A stretch of DNA of 64,000 nt from DATIRA01 sp963766505 (GTDB lineage Bacteria > Pseudomonadota > Gammaproteobacteria > Steroidobacterales > Steroidobacteraceae). A program made the position numbers and the translations under genes. Location of the stretch: contig CAVYAL010000001.1 in the NCBI GenBank assembly GCA_963766505.1, forward strand, positions 248,001 through 312,000, given 5' to 3'. Below the pieces are notes generated by a model that saw only the letters and a list, made by a program, of their open reading frames with translations, was not told where the DNA came from and did not search any database. This document shows positions 26,056 through 35,007 of the stretch, one piece after another (the first letter of the stretch is position 1; every line of letters starts with the position of its first letter).

Positions 26056-26139
26056 GGCTGGACCCCGGGGCCCACGATCGATTCTAGCAAGGCCCGGCGC
26101 AATCAGGCCCCTGGATGTTAATTGTTTATTATCAGATAG
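26056..26139. promoter_or_regulatory. A+T-rich gap between RND pump and M32 peptidase genes
   Basis: About 45 bases (26113-26160) are strikingly A+T-rich compared with the surrounding sequence, containing ATGTTAATTGTTTATTATC. On the minus strand this would be the promoter region of the M32 gene. CAGATAGT-tacgg-ACTATTCTG near 26135-26156 is an imperfect palindrome overlapping the RND stop codon; it could be an operator or a weak terminator. No clear -35/-10 pair could be assigned. Confidence 0.3.
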
Positions 26140-29100
26140 TTACGGACTATTCTGAGAACTTGACGCATCTCCGGGCAACCCGGCCCGGGAACCGGAACGG
26201 GCTTCACGCAGCCGCTCGAGCGCCCTGGCGATGCCTTGCGGCGAGCCGGTGTTGCGAGCGACCAGCGTGTAGACGGCCGGCACGACCACGAGCGTGAGCA
26301 GCACCGACACGACGACGCCGTAGAAAACCACGACGCCGATCGCCCGGCGCGACTCGGCGCCGGCGCCGCTCGCGAGCATCAGCGGCAACGCGCCGAAGGC
26401 CGTGCAGAAGCTCGTCATCAGCACCGGGCGCAGTCGGATCGAGGCGGCCTCGATGACCGCTTCGCCGAACTCGACGCCGCGGTCGCGCAGCTGGTTGGCG
26501 AACTCGACGATCAGGATGCCGTTCTTGGCCGCGAGGCCGACCAGCATGATGCCGGCGATCTGGCTGAAGACGTTGATCGACATCCCGTACACCCACAAGC
26601 CCACCAGCGCACCGATCACCGCGAGCGGCACGGTAGTCATGATCACGAACGGATGCAGGAAACTCTCGAACTGCGCAGCGAGGACCAGGAACACGACGAT
26701 CAGCGCCAGCAGGAACATGTAGTACAGCTCGCTGCCCGATTCCTTGAACTCCCGCGACTCTCCGTCGAAATTGAGCCGGACCGAAGGCGGCATCTCCCGC
26801 TCGACGACGCCCTCGACGAAATCGAGTGCATCGCCTAGCGGATACCCGGGCTCGAGGGCCGCGCTGATCGTGATCGCCCTCAGGCGGTCGAAGCGGTTGA
26901 GCCGCATCGGCCCGGCGGTCTCGGTGAGCTGCACCAGGTTCGACAGCGGGATCAGCTCGCCGGTCCGCTCGGACCGCACATAGAGGTTGTCCAGGTCGTC
27001 GGGCGTCGCCCGGTCCTCGGCGCGTCCCTGCAGGATCACGTCGTACTCCCGGTCGCGATCGATGAAGGTCGTGACGATCCGCGAGCCGAGCACCGTTTCC
27101 AGCGTGCGCCCGACGTTCGCGAGCGAGATGCCGAGATCCGCGGCACGATCACGGTCCACCGCGACGTGCAGCTCGGGCTTGCGCTCCTCGTAGTCTGAGA
27201 TCACGTTAGACAGACCCGGGTTTTCCTCCATGCGCGCCATCAACAGGTCACGCCACTGGACCAGCTCCGCGTAATCGGTTCCACCGAGCACGACCTGGAC
27301 CGGGGATCCCCGCCCGCGCGACCAGCCGCCGGGCACGCCGACGCTCGCGCGCACGCCGGGCAGCTTGTTCAGTTCGGCCCGCACCGACTGTGCGATCTCG
27401 TCGGCGCTGCGCTCCCGCTCGCCCCATGGCGCGAGCACCGCGAACCCGCGGGCCTGGTTCATGCTGGCGCCGCCGCCGAACCCGCCCGGGATGCGCACGA
27501 TCCCCCGCAGCATTTCGCCGGTCGCGACCTCCCGCGCCAGCACTTCCTCCGCCATCCGCGCATGCCGGTCCATGTACTCGAGCGACGCACCCTCGGGACC
27601 GGTCAGCCCTAGGAAAATGAATCCGCGGTCCTCCGACGGCGCCAGCTCGCTCGGCAGCGTACGGAACAGCAGCGCGGCCACCGCGGCCGCGGCGATCATC
27701 GCGGCTATGACCCACCAGGGCCGTCGCATGAGCCTGCGGAGCTGCCGCTCGTAGCCGGCCGCGAGCTTGTCGAAAAACTCGTCCACGGCGCTGGAGAACC
27801 GGGAGCGGACGGCTCCGCTGCCGAGCAGCTTCGAGGCCAGCATCGGCGTCAGCGTCAGTGCGACCAGCGAGGAGAACAGCACCGCCGCCGCGATCGTGAA
27901 GCCGAACTCGCGGAACAGCTTGCCGACGTCGCCTTCGAGGAACGAGATCGGCACGAACACGGCGACCAGCACCAGCGTGGTCGCGATGACCGCGAAGCCG
28001 ATCTCGCGGCTGCCGTCGACGGCGGCGATCAGCGCCGGCTCACCGGTTTCGAGGCGCCGGTATATGTTCTCGAGCACGACGATCGAATCGTCGACGACCA
28101 GCCCGATCGCCAGCACGAGACCAAGCAGCGTCAGCGTGTTGATCGAGAATCCCATCGCCGCCATGACGATGAACGCGGCGATGATCGACACCGGGATCGT
28201 CAAAGCCGGTATCAGAGTGGCGCGCAGGTTGCCGAGGAACAGGTAGATCACGACCAGCACCAGCACCAGCGCGATCCCGAGCGCGACCAGCACTTCCTTC
28301 ATGGACTCGCCGATGAACACGGAACGGTCGAGGTTCACCTCGAGCACGGTGCCGGGCGGCAGATCGGGACGCAGCCGGTCGAGCTCCGCGCGCACGCCGG
28401 CCGCGACCTCGAGCGTGTTGGCCTTGGATATCTGCTCGATGCCGATGCTGACTCCGGGCACGCCGTTCGAGCGCGAGACGCTGCGCTCGTTCTCCGCCGC
28501 CAGGCGCACGTCGGCCACCTCGCCGAGCCTGACGAGGTAACCGTCGGGCCCGCGGCCGACCGCGAGACCGCGGAACTCCTGCTCGGTGTTGAGGCCCGTC
28601 TCGGTGCGCAGCGTGAACTCGCGCTGCTCGGACTCGAGCCGTCCGGCCGGCAGCTGCACGTTCTCGCGTCGCAGCGCCGCCTCGATGTCGGCCACGGTCA
28701 GAAAACGTGCCGCCAGCGCCTCGCGGTCGATCCAGATCCGCATCGCGTAGCGTCGGGCGCCGCCGATCCTCACCCGCGCCACGCCGGGCAGCACGCCGAG
28801 TCGCTCGACCAGCACGCGCTCGGCGTAGTCGGTCAGTTCCAGCGCGCTCAACGTATCGCTGGCGAGGTTGATCCACATGATCGGCTCGGAACCGGACGAG
28901 GCCTTGCCGATGTCCGGCGGGTCGGCTTCCGGGGGAAGGTCGTCGGCGACACGTGAGACCCGGTCGCGGACATCGTTTGCCGCTTCGTCGACGTTGCGCT
29001 CGGGCGAGAACTCGAGGTCGATCGAGGAACGCCCGTCGATGCTCTGCGAGGTGATCTTGGTGATGCCCTCGAGTCCGGCGACGCGGTCCTCGATCACCTG

Positions 29101-29292
29101 CGTGATCTTGGTCTCGACGACGTCGGCCGATGCGCCGCGGTAGTCCGTCTCGATCGATATCACCGGCGACTCGACGTCCGGCAGTTCGCGCACCGGCAGC
29201 CGCGTGGCCGCGAGCAGGCCGAGGATCACCAGCAGCAGGCTGACGACCGTGGCGAATACCGGTCGCTTGACCGAGACCTCCGAGAGCTTCAC
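26140..29292 (-). CDS. RND multidrug efflux permease, HAE1 family
   Basis: 1050 residues, typical AcrB/MexB length. It begins MKLSEVSVKRPVFATVVSLLLVILGLLA, the standard N-terminus of proton-driven RND pumps in the inner membrane. Motifs include GVARVRIGGARRYAMRIW (porter domain), the TM4 relay GLVLAIGLVVDDSIVVLENI with the two adjacent Asp, and the C-terminal half repeat AGIMLVGLAAKNGILIVEFANQLRD. It exports hydrophobic compounds through an outer-membrane channel not encoded here. It starts inside the stop of the adaptor gene (4-base overlap), so the two are one operon. Substrate range unknown; the PVRELPDVE loop is shared by many environmental HAE1 pumps. Confidence 0.95.
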   Translation of the reverse strand: MKLSEVSVKRPVFATVVSLLLVILGLLAATRLPVRELPDVESPVISIETDYRGASADVVETKITQVIEDRVAGLEGITKITSQSIDGRSSIDLEFSPERNVDEAANDVRDRVSRVADDLPPEADPPDIGKASSGSEPIMWINLASDTLSALELTDYAERVLVERLGVLPGVARVRIGGARRYAMRIWIDREALAARFLTVADIEAALRRENVQLPAGRLESEQREFTLRTETGLNTEQEFRGLAVGRGPDGYLVRLGEVADVRLAAENERSVSRSNGVPGVSIGIEQISKANTLEVAAGVRAELDRLRPDLPPGTVLEVNLDRSVFIGESMKEVLVALGIALVLVLVVIYLFLGNLRATLIPALTIPVSIIAAFIVMAAMGFSINTLTLLGLVLAIGLVVDDSIVVLENIYRRLETGEPALIAAVDGSREIGFAVIATTLVLVAVFVPISFLEGDVGKLFREFGFTIAAAVLFSSLVALTLTPMLASKLLGSGAVRSRFSSAVDEFFDKLAAGYERQLRRLMRRPWWVIAAMIAAAAVAALLFRTLPSELAPSEDRGFIFLGLTGPEGASLEYMDRHARMAEEVLAREVATGEMLRGIVRIPGGFGGGASMNQARGFAVLAPWGERERSADEIAQSVRAELNKLPGVRASVGVPGGWSRGRGSPVQVVLGGTDYAELVQWRDLLMARMEENPGLSNVISDYEERKPELHVAVDRDRAADLGISLANVGRTLETVLGSRIVTTFIDRDREYDVILQGRAEDRATPDDLDNLYVRSERTGELIPLSNLVQLTETAGPMRLNRFDRLRAITISAALEPGYPLGDALDFVEGVVEREMPPSVRLNFDGESREFKESGSELYYMFLLALIVVFLVLAAQFESFLHPFVIMTTVPLAVIGALVGLWVYGMSINVFSQIAGIMLVGLAAKNGILIVEFANQLRDRGVEFGEAVIEAASIRLRPVLMTSFCTAFGALPLMLASGAGAESRRAIGVVVFYGVVVSVLLTLVVVPAVYTLVARNTGSPQGIARALERLREARSGSRAGLPGDASSSQNSP

Positions 29293-30407
29293 GTCCCGCC
29301 TCCGGCAACGGCGGCCCCGGGCTCGGGCGCAGCCGCGGCACCGACCACGCGTACCTCGGCGCCGTCACGAAGCTTCTGGGTTCCCTCGGTCACGACGACC
29401 TCGCCCGCAGCGAGGCCATCGGTCACCTGCACGGAGCCCACACGTCGCTGGCCGGTCTGTATCAGGCGCTTCTCGGCGACGCCGTCCGTGACGACGAAGA
29501 CGAACACGTCGCCCTGCTCCGGAACTACCGCTTCCTCGGGAATGACCAGCGCATCCCGTTCGCCGCGCGTCAGCCGCACGGTCAGGAACATGCCGGGCTT
29601 GAGCACGCCTTCCGGGTTCGGCACCAGCGCACGCACCGTCACCGAGCGGGTGCTCGGATCCACCCGGGAATCGATGCTCGCGACTTTTCCGCTGAAGCTG
29701 TGCTCAGGATAGGCGACGCTGTTCGCCGTGATCGCCAGGCCCGGGGTCACCTCGGCGAGAAATGTCTCCGGAATCGTGAAGTCGAGCTTGATCGTGCGGG
29801 TGTCGTCCAGCGTCGTGATCACCGTACCGGGGTTGACCAGGCTGCCGACGCTGACCCTGCGAAGACCCACGCGCCCTGCGAATGGCGCACGGATGACGGT
29901 GTCGCCGAGCCGCGAACGCGACGCTGCCACGCGAGCCTCGTTGGCCTTCAGCGTCGCCTCTATCTGCTCGAGCTGTGCCTCGGACAGCGCGCGGGTCGTG
30001 TAGAGCTCACGGCTGCGCGCGTACTGGCTGCGGCTCTCCGCGAGCGCCGCCTCAGCGATGGCAAGGTCGGCCCGCGCCTGTGCCCCGTCCAGCTCGACCA
30101 GCACCGCTCCCTGCGACACGTGCTGCCCCTCGGCGAACTTCACCGCCGTGATGAGGTTCGATACCTTGGCCGTCACTTCGATGGATTCGTTCGCGCGGGC
30201 CGTTCCCAGAGCCTCGAGCTCGAGCGCCAGACGCTCGGCCCGGACCGGCGCGGTGACGACCGACACGGCGGGCCGCGCGCCGCCACCGCCGCCCGCCGGA
30301 GCAGACGGCGCAGGCTCGCCGCGCCGCAGCGACGCATGCCACAGGAAGCCGACGAGCAGCGCACCGATGACGGCACCGGTCAGCACCTTCTTGAGGGAAT
30401 CGGGCAT
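29289..30407 (-). CDS. RND efflux periplasmic adaptor (membrane fusion protein)
   Basis: 372 residues from ATG 30407 (longer frame to 30548 is not supported). A short N-terminal membrane anchor (VLTGAVIGALLVGFLWHA) is followed by a Gly/Pro linker, a barrel-sandwich hybrid with lipoyl halves (VKFAEGQHVSQGAVLVELD and DTVIRAPFAGRVGLRRVSVGSLV), a coiled-coil hairpin between them, and beta-barrel and membrane-proximal domains. It bridges the RND permease and an outer-membrane channel in the periplasm. No lipobox Cys, so held by the N-terminal anchor. Overlaps the permease gene by four bases. No TetR- or MarR-type regulator is adjacent. Confidence 0.94.
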   Translation of the reverse strand: MPDSLKKVLTGAVIGALLVGFLWHASLRRGEPAPSAPAGGGGGARPAVSVVTAPVRAERLALELEALGTARANESIEVTAKVSNLITAVKFAEGQHVSQGAVLVELDGAQARADLAIAEAALAESRSQYARSRELYTTRALSEAQLEQIEATLKANEARVAASRSRLGDTVIRAPFAGRVGLRRVSVGSLVNPGTVITTLDDTRTIKLDFTIPETFLAEVTPGLAITANSVAYPEHSFSGKVASIDSRVDPSTRSVTVRALVPNPEGVLKPGMFLTVRLTRGERDALVIPEEAVVPEQGDVFVFVVTDGVAEKRLIQTGQRRVGSVQVTDGLAAGEVVVTEGTQKLRDGAEVRVVGAAAAPEPGAAVAGGGT

Positions 30408-30569
30408 TGGTGGAGACGGCTTTGAGCAGGGTCGGTCGAACGACAGGCGCGAATTATCGCACCTCTTCGCAGGCCGACGCCGCCAAGATGCAGCCGGATC
30501 CTGGGCCGCGGGACGAGGCGGGCGCCGGGCCCGCCCCGGGGGGCCCAAGGCCCCTGAGTTCGCGCGCGG

Positions 30570-31511
30570 TCAGGGTTCGGGGTCGGACCCCTCCTCGATA
30601 CCCTCGAACAGTGGCGTCGACATGTAGCGCTCGCCGGTATCGGGCAGCATCGCGAGAATCACCGAGCCCTTTGCAGCCTTCTCGGCGACCTTCAGTGCCG
30701 CGGCAAAAGTGCCTCCGGCAGAGATCCCGCAGAAGATGCCCTCCTTCGCGGCGAGCGACCGCGCCGCGGCGATCGATTCCTCGTCAGTGACCGGCACGAT
30801 CTCGTGCGGCACGGCGCGGTTCAGCACGGGCGGCACGAAGTCCGGGGTCCAGCCCTGGATCTTGTGGGGCTTCCACTCGGCGCCCGCGAGCAGCGACGCG
30901 GTCGCGGGCTCCGTCGCTACGATCCGCACCTCGGGTCGCGCGAGTCGGATCAACTCGCCGGCTCCGGTCAGCGTGCCGCCCGTCCCCCAGCCCGTCACGA
31001 AGGCGTCGAGCCGACGCCCGGCGAAATCGCTCAGGATCTCCGCCCCGGTCGTCTGCCGGTGATAAGCCGGGTTGGCGGGGTTCTCGAACTGGCGCGCGAG
31101 GAACCAGCCGTGCTTCTTCGCCAGCTCCTCGGCCTTGCGCACCATGCCGCTGCCCCGCTCGGCCGCGGGCGTCAGGATGACCTTCGCACCGAGCATGCGC
31201 ATGATCTTGCGCCGCTCGATCGAGAAGGTCTCGACCATCAGCGCGACGAACGGGTAGCCCTTGGCCGCGCACACCATCGCAAGCGCGATACCGGTGTTGC
31301 CGGAGGTGGCCTCGACCACCGTCTGGCCGGGCTTCAGCGCCCCGCTGCGCTCGGCGTCCTCGATGATCGCGATCGCGAGGCGGTCCTTGACCGAGGACAG
31401 CGGGTTGAAGTACTCGCACTTCACGTACATGTCCACGTGCGCCGGCGCGAGTCGATTGACCCGGACGATCGGCGTGCGACCGATGGTCTGCAGAATGCTG
31501 TCGTAGATCAC
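30570..31511 (-). CDS. cysK: Cysteine synthase A (O-acetylserine sulfhydrylase)
   Basis: PLP enzyme of 313 residues converting O-acetyl-L-serine and sulfide into L-cysteine. The PLP Lys is in SSVKDR (Lys42), the substrate loop EATSGNTGIALA spans about 67-78, and the phosphate-binding GTGGTLTG loop lies near 176-183. The C-terminal ILAMLPDTGERYMSTPLF is typical of CysK. It ends in an acidic tail. The start is GTG (31511), preceded by a strong GGGGGAGG site. It stands alone between the efflux operon and MaoC. CysK versus CysM is decided by length and the DTGERYMSTPLF ending. Confidence 0.94.
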   Translation of the reverse strand: MIYDSILQTIGRTPIVRVNRLAPAHVDMYVKCEYFNPLSSVKDRLAIAIIEDAERSGALKPGQTVVEATSGNTGIALAMVCAAKGYPFVALMVETFSIERRKIMRMLGAKVILTPAAERGSGMVRKAEELAKKHGWFLARQFENPANPAYHRQTTGAEILSDFAGRRLDAFVTGWGTGGTLTGAGELIRLARPEVRIVATEPATASLLAGAEWKPHKIQGWTPDFVPPVLNRAVPHEIVPVTDEESIAAARSLAAKEGIFCGISAGGTFAAALKVAEKAAKGSVILAMLPDTGERYMSTPLFEGIEEGSDPEP

Positions 31512-31609
31512 TGTTTGTTTCCTCCCCCTGCGCAGTCTGTTCTTCGACTATAGGTGAAGCCCGCGAGCCGGCTCATTCCGGGCGGGAATGAGCAGCGAAG
31601 CGCGGGGCA

Positions 31610-32086
31610 TCAGAAGTACAGGCGCATGATCGCTTCCGCGACACACGCCGGCTTCGATTCACCCTCGATCTCCACCGTGTACTGCTCCGCGATCTGCAGC
31701 GCCCCCGGGATCTCCTCCACCCGCAGCATCGTGCAGCGGGCACGGATCCGCGCGTCGACCTTGACCGCATTCGGGAAGCGCAGCTTGTCGAGCCCGTAGT
31801 TGATCACCTGCCGCACGCCGGGATACGGAGGGTTCTCGGCATCGACCAGCCCGCGGAGCATCGGGTAAAGCGACAGCGTCAGGTAGCCGTGGGCGATGGT
31901 CGTGCCCCACGGAGACTCCCGGGCAGCACGCTCGCGGTCGACGTGTATCCACTGGTGGTCGCCGGTCGCCTCGGCGAACGCATTCACGCGCTGCTGCGTC
32001 ACCTGCAGCCAGTCGCTGAGGTGCACCTCGCGGCCGACCTGCGCCGACAGGCTGGCCAGGGCTGCGGACCTTGCTTCTTCACTCAT
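31610..32086 (-). CDS. MaoC-like (R)-enoyl-CoA hydratase / dehydratase
   Basis: 158 residues from ATG 32086; the frame opens to 32263, but that extension is not conserved-looking. Hot-dog fold with the hydratase-2 motif FAEATGDHQWIHVD (catalytic Asp and His) and the following GTTIAHGYLTLSL. It would hydrate enoyl-CoA to (R)-3-hydroxyacyl-CoA. Lying next to phasin and phaR, it could supply polyhydroxyalkanoate precursors as PhaJ does; this link is inference, and NodN-type MaoC proteins have the same motif. It is divergent from the phasin gene across a 302-base gap. Confidence 0.88.
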   Translation of the reverse strand: MSEEARSAALASLSAQVGREVHLSDWLQVTQQRVNAFAEATGDHQWIHVDRERAARESPWGTTIAHGYLTLSLYPMLRGLVDAENPPYPGVRQVINYGLDKLRFPNAVKVDARIRARCTMLRVEEIPGALQIAEQYTVEIEGESKPACVAEAIMRLYF

Positions 32087-32330
32087 TGGCGGGATCCCCC
32101 TTCGCGTTGCCTGCCACAGTGTACGTCGCCGTGGCGATCCGGGCCCGGGCTTCGGGCCGGGCGTAGCCGAGACCATTGTGCGGCGCACAATTATCGGTGT
32201 CCGCCACGCGTCACGGCAGCATTCACGCCGACGGCGCCCCACTCGCTGGCAATTTATATTCAATTAAAACAACGGCATGAACGACCATCGCGATCCATCG
32301 GTCGCCTGCAGCCGACGCCTGAATTCAATG

Positions 32331-32359
32331 TTGCACTGCAAAATAACTCGGCCTAGAAT
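32331..32359 (+). promoter_or_regulatory. Phasin promoter with palindromic candidate PhaR operator
   Basis: TTGCAC (32331-32336), a 17-base spacer and TAGAAT (32354-32359) form a good sigma-70 promoter; AAGGAGG and the phasin ATG follow. The -35 box is embedded in the perfect palindrome TTGCA-C-TGCAA (32331-32341). PhaR proteins are known to bind TGC/GCA-type inverted repeats at phasin promoters and to leave when PHA granules form. A related TGCAGCGCAAAAT element lies at about 32818 before phaR itself. The rest of the 302-base gap (32087-32388) holds only an A+T-rich stretch near 32250-32275, perhaps the MaoC promoter side. Confidence 0.6.
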
Positions 32360-32388
32360 CACCTGACCTTGTTAAGGAGGGTGATTCC

Positions 32389-32745
32389 ATGGCGACGAAG
32401 AAAACCGAGTTCAGCGCGTTTCAGGATTATGTCGAACAGGCCGGCCGCGCGTTCGCACCCGCGACCGAGTTCGGGACAGTGCTCGCCGCCAACGTCGAGA
32501 AGCTCGCCCGCTTCCAGTACGAGCTGGCAGGCGACTGGCTGCAGTTCGGCCTCGACCAGATGAACGCCACCGTAAAGGCACGCGACCTCGGCACGCTGGC
32601 ATCGCGCCAGGCTGAGATTGCAGGCAAGTTCGTCGAGAAGGCTGCGAAGCGCCAGCAGGATTTCACGAAGCTGACGACCGACGCCCAGGCGAACATGGCG
32701 AAGTGGTTCGAGGAATCGACGGAAAAGGTCGGCAAGGCCGCCTGA
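32389..32745 (+). CDS. Phasin family protein (PHA granule-associated)
   Basis: 118-residue amphipathic helical protein: FQDYVEQAGRAFAPATEFGTVLAANVEKLARFQYELAGDWL, then a run of Lys/Ala/Gln-rich helices. This matches the phasin_2 family, which coats polyhydroxyalkanoate granules and controls their size and number. No cysteine, signal or membrane segment, as expected. Excellent AAGGAGG site. Directly followed by a hairpin terminator and phaR, the common phasin-regulator pair. No PHA synthase gene is in the window. Confidence 0.88.
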   Translation: MATKKTEFSAFQDYVEQAGRAFAPATEFGTVLAANVEKLARFQYELAGDWLQFGLDQMNATVKARDLGTLASRQAEIAGKFVEKAAKRQQDFTKLTTDAQANMAKWFEESTEKVGKAA

Positions 32746-32762
32746 TCCAGGTCCGACGGAGC

Positions 32763-32800
32763 GCGGCGGACCGGACACGACGTCCGCCGCCTCCGGTTTT
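32763..32800 (+). terminator. Rho-independent-like terminator after phasin gene
   Basis: Perfect 9-base stem GCGGCGGAC (32763-32771) / GTCCGCCGC (32782-32790), ten-base loop, then ctccggTTTT. It lies 17 bases after the phasin stop, consistent with strong separate expression of phasin relative to phaR. Confidence 0.6.
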
Positions 32801-32848
32801 GCGGCGCTGCGTTTCGTGCAGCGCAAAATCACGGTTAAACTGCGCGTC

Positions 32849-33325
32849 ATGACGCAGGAACGCCTGATCAAGAAATACGCCAACCGGCGCCTCTATGATG
32901 CGTCGCAGAGCCGGCACATCACGCTGGATGACATCCGTGGACTGATCGTCAAGGGAGAAAAGGTCCGAGTGGTCGAGGACAAGACCGGTCGGGACCTCAC
33001 CCGCCAGATACTGCTGCAGGTCATCGCCGACCAGGAACAGTTCGGGCGCCCGATCCTCTCCACGCCGGTACTCGAGTCGATCATCCGCTTCTACGGCAAC
33101 CCGATGCAGGGGCTGCTGGCCAGCTTCCTCGAACGCAGCGTGGAAACCTTCCTGCGACAGCAGGAACTCCTGCAATCGCAGATCTCGAAGATCGTGGCGA
33201 ACACGCCGCTGGCGACGATGGCCGACCTGACGCGCCAGAATCTCGAGGCGCTGTCGAAGATGCAGGACGGCATGCTGAAGGCGCTGATCTCGAAGCGAGA
33301 GAAAGGACGCGACGACGACAAGTGA
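32849..33325 (+). CDS. phaR: Polyhydroxyalkanoate synthesis repressor PhaR
   Basis: 158 residues from ATG 32849 (an upstream in-frame GTG at 32816 is rejected because the conserved start is MTQERLIKKYANRRLYD). N-terminal PHB_acc_N DNA-binding domain (IKKYANRRLYDASQSRHITLDDIRGLI) and PHB_acc domain (FGRPILSTPVLESIIRFYGN, then a coiled coil). PhaR binds DNA at phasin promoters and also binds nascent PHA granules, so phasin is induced only when polymer appears. Its own upstream region carries a TGCAGCGCAAAAT element resembling the phasin palindrome, suggesting autoregulation. Confidence 0.93.
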   Translation: MTQERLIKKYANRRLYDASQSRHITLDDIRGLIVKGEKVRVVEDKTGRDLTRQILLQVIADQEQFGRPILSTPVLESIIRFYGNPMQGLLASFLERSVETFLRQQELLQSQISKIVANTPLATMADLTRQNLEALSKMQDGMLKALISKREKGRDDDK

Positions 33326-33400
33326 TTCGACCGGGTCGTGACACCGCCAGCCCGGGAACCATCCGGGCGCGCCGTAACCGGTAACATCCCCCACACTGTC

Positions 33401-34858
33401 ATGCGAATCTGCTTCGTGTCCGCCGAGTTCGCGCCGCTCGCCAAGCGTGGTGGCCTGGGCGATGTTTCGACGGCGCTGACGCGCTATCTTGCGCGCCAGG
33501 GCCACGACGTCCGGGTATTCGTCCCGCTGCATGGGCAGATGGACCTGCACGGCGTGGAGCGTCGCCCGGTCGAGGATCTGCAGGGCCGATCCGTCAAGGT
33601 CGGCTCCCACGAATACCGCTACGACGTGCACGCGACGCATGCGGCCGGCTCGTCGCCGTGGATCTACCTGGTCGACTGCCCCCCGCTGTTCGACCGGCCA
33701 CTGATCTACTCCGACTCGCACGACGAGCACCTTCGCTACCTGATGCTGACGCGTGCTGCGCTCGAGTGCTGCCAGGGCATGGGCTTCGCGCCGCAGATCC
33801 TCCACTGCAACGACTGGCACACGGCGTTCGCGCCGCTGCTGCTGAAGACCGCGTACGCCTGGGACCAGCAGGTCTTCGGCGACACGCGCAGCGTGTTCAC
33901 GATCCACAACATCGGCTACCAGGGGATCTTCGGCGCCGCCTCGTGGCAGGACGTCGGTCCCGGCGTCGAGCGTTCGATGCTGCACCAGTCGGACCTCGCG
34001 GCAGGCCGCGTCAACCCGATGCGGCATGGCGTGATCTACGCCGACGCGATCACGACGGTGAGCCCGACCTATGCGCGGGAAATCCGCAGTCCGGAAGGCG
34101 GCCACGGCCTCGACGCCGACCTGCGGGCCCGTGGCGCAGCGCTGCACGGCATCCTGAACGGCGTGGACTACGAGGAGTGGAACCCCGCCACGGACCGCTT
34201 CATCCCCCACCAGTTCGATTCCGGCGACCTCGCCGGCAAGGCACTGAACAAGTCGGCCTTGCTCGACCTGCTGCGGATGCCCACCCCCTCCGCAACGCCG
34301 CTGATCGGGATGGTCAGCCGGCTCACCGACCAGAAAGGCATCGACCTGCTGTTCGACGTGCTGCCCGAGCTGCTCGGCGGCCGCGATGTGCGACTCGTCG
34401 TGCTCGGCAGCGGCGAGTCCCGCTACGAGCACTTCCTGCACGGCCTGCAGCAACGCTTTCCCGGTCGTGCGGTGTTCTACAGCGGCTACAGCGAAGAACT
34501 CGCCCACCTGATCGAGGCGGCCGCGGACATGTTCCTGATGCCCTCGATGTACGAACCCTGCGGCCTGAACCAGATGTACAGCATGCGCTACGGCACCGTG
34601 CCGATCGTGCGGCGCACCGGCGGACTGGCCGACTCGGTACGGCACTTCGATCCCGCGACCGGCCAGGGCACCGGGGTCGTGTTCAACGACTTCGATGCCG
34701 AAGCCGTCCGCTGGGCACTGGCGACCGCGCTCGAGTGGTATGCATGGCCCAGCGTCTGGCGGCGGCTGGTGCAGAACTGCATGAGCGAGGATTTCTCCTG
34801 GGAGAAACAGGGCGCGGAGTACGAGCAGCTCTACTCGCAGCTCGTTGGCGCGAGCTGA
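33401..34858 (+). CDS. glgA: Glycogen synthase (ADP-glucose)
   Basis: GT5 glycosyltransferase of 485 residues adding glucose from ADP-glucose to growing alpha-1,4-glucan. ATG 33401 starts the canonical MRICFVSAEFAPLAKRGGLGDV, holding the ADP-glucose Lys-x-Gly-Gly-Leu motif. The GT-B fold continues with HCNDWHTAF, ILNGVDYEEWNP, GMVSRLTDQKGIDLL, and the C-terminal EPCGLNQMYSMRYGTVPIVRRTGGLADSV site. Cytosolic. glgC lies nearby on the opposite strand, so precursor and polymer enzymes are adjacent but not cotranscribed. No branching enzyme or phosphorylase is present in the window. Confidence 0.95.
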   Translation: MRICFVSAEFAPLAKRGGLGDVSTALTRYLARQGHDVRVFVPLHGQMDLHGVERRPVEDLQGRSVKVGSHEYRYDVHATHAAGSSPWIYLVDCPPLFDRPLIYSDSHDEHLRYLMLTRAALECCQGMGFAPQILHCNDWHTAFAPLLLKTAYAWDQQVFGDTRSVFTIHNIGYQGIFGAASWQDVGPGVERSMLHQSDLAAGRVNPMRHGVIYADAITTVSPTYAREIRSPEGGHGLDADLRARGAALHGILNGVDYEEWNPATDRFIPHQFDSGDLAGKALNKSALLDLLRMPTPSATPLIGMVSRLTDQKGIDLLFDVLPELLGGRDVRLVVLGSGESRYEHFLHGLQQRFPGRAVFYSGYSEELAHLIEAAADMFLMPSMYEPCGLNQMYSMRYGTVPIVRRTGGLADSVRHFDPATGQGTGVVFNDFDAEAVRWALATALEWYAWPSVWRRLVQNCMSEDFSWEKQGAEYEQLYSQLVGAS

Positions 34859-34866
34859 GTTTGACG

Positions 34867-34893
34867 GGCCAGGCGCTCGGGCGAGTCCTGGCC
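34867..34893 (+). terminator. Strong hairpin after glgA
   Basis: GGCCAGG (34867-34873) pairs with CCTGGCC (34887-34893), and CTCG-gg-CGAG pairs inside the loop, giving a nearly continuous stem directly after the glgA stop. No T-run follows. It lies in the 149-base gap between the convergent glgA and LEA14-like genes, which otherwise contains only GC-rich sequence with repeated GTCGCGCG. Confidence 0.45.
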
Positions 34894-35007
34894 GGCGAGG
34901 CCGTCGCGCGACAGGACGTCGCGCGCGGAGCCCCCAGGGACGGGTTCACGGCGTCCGCGCGGGCCAGCGCTCGCCGCAGCGCCGCCGTGACGGTCAGTTA
35001 CCGAGAC

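Noticed and set aside
32663..34645. 660-codon minus-strand open frame
   Set aside because: Shadow of phaR and glgA, no domain.
34900..34990. Repeated GTCGCGCG and similar GC runs after glgA
   Set aside because: Short, irregular and expected in sequence this GC-rich; not a repeat family.
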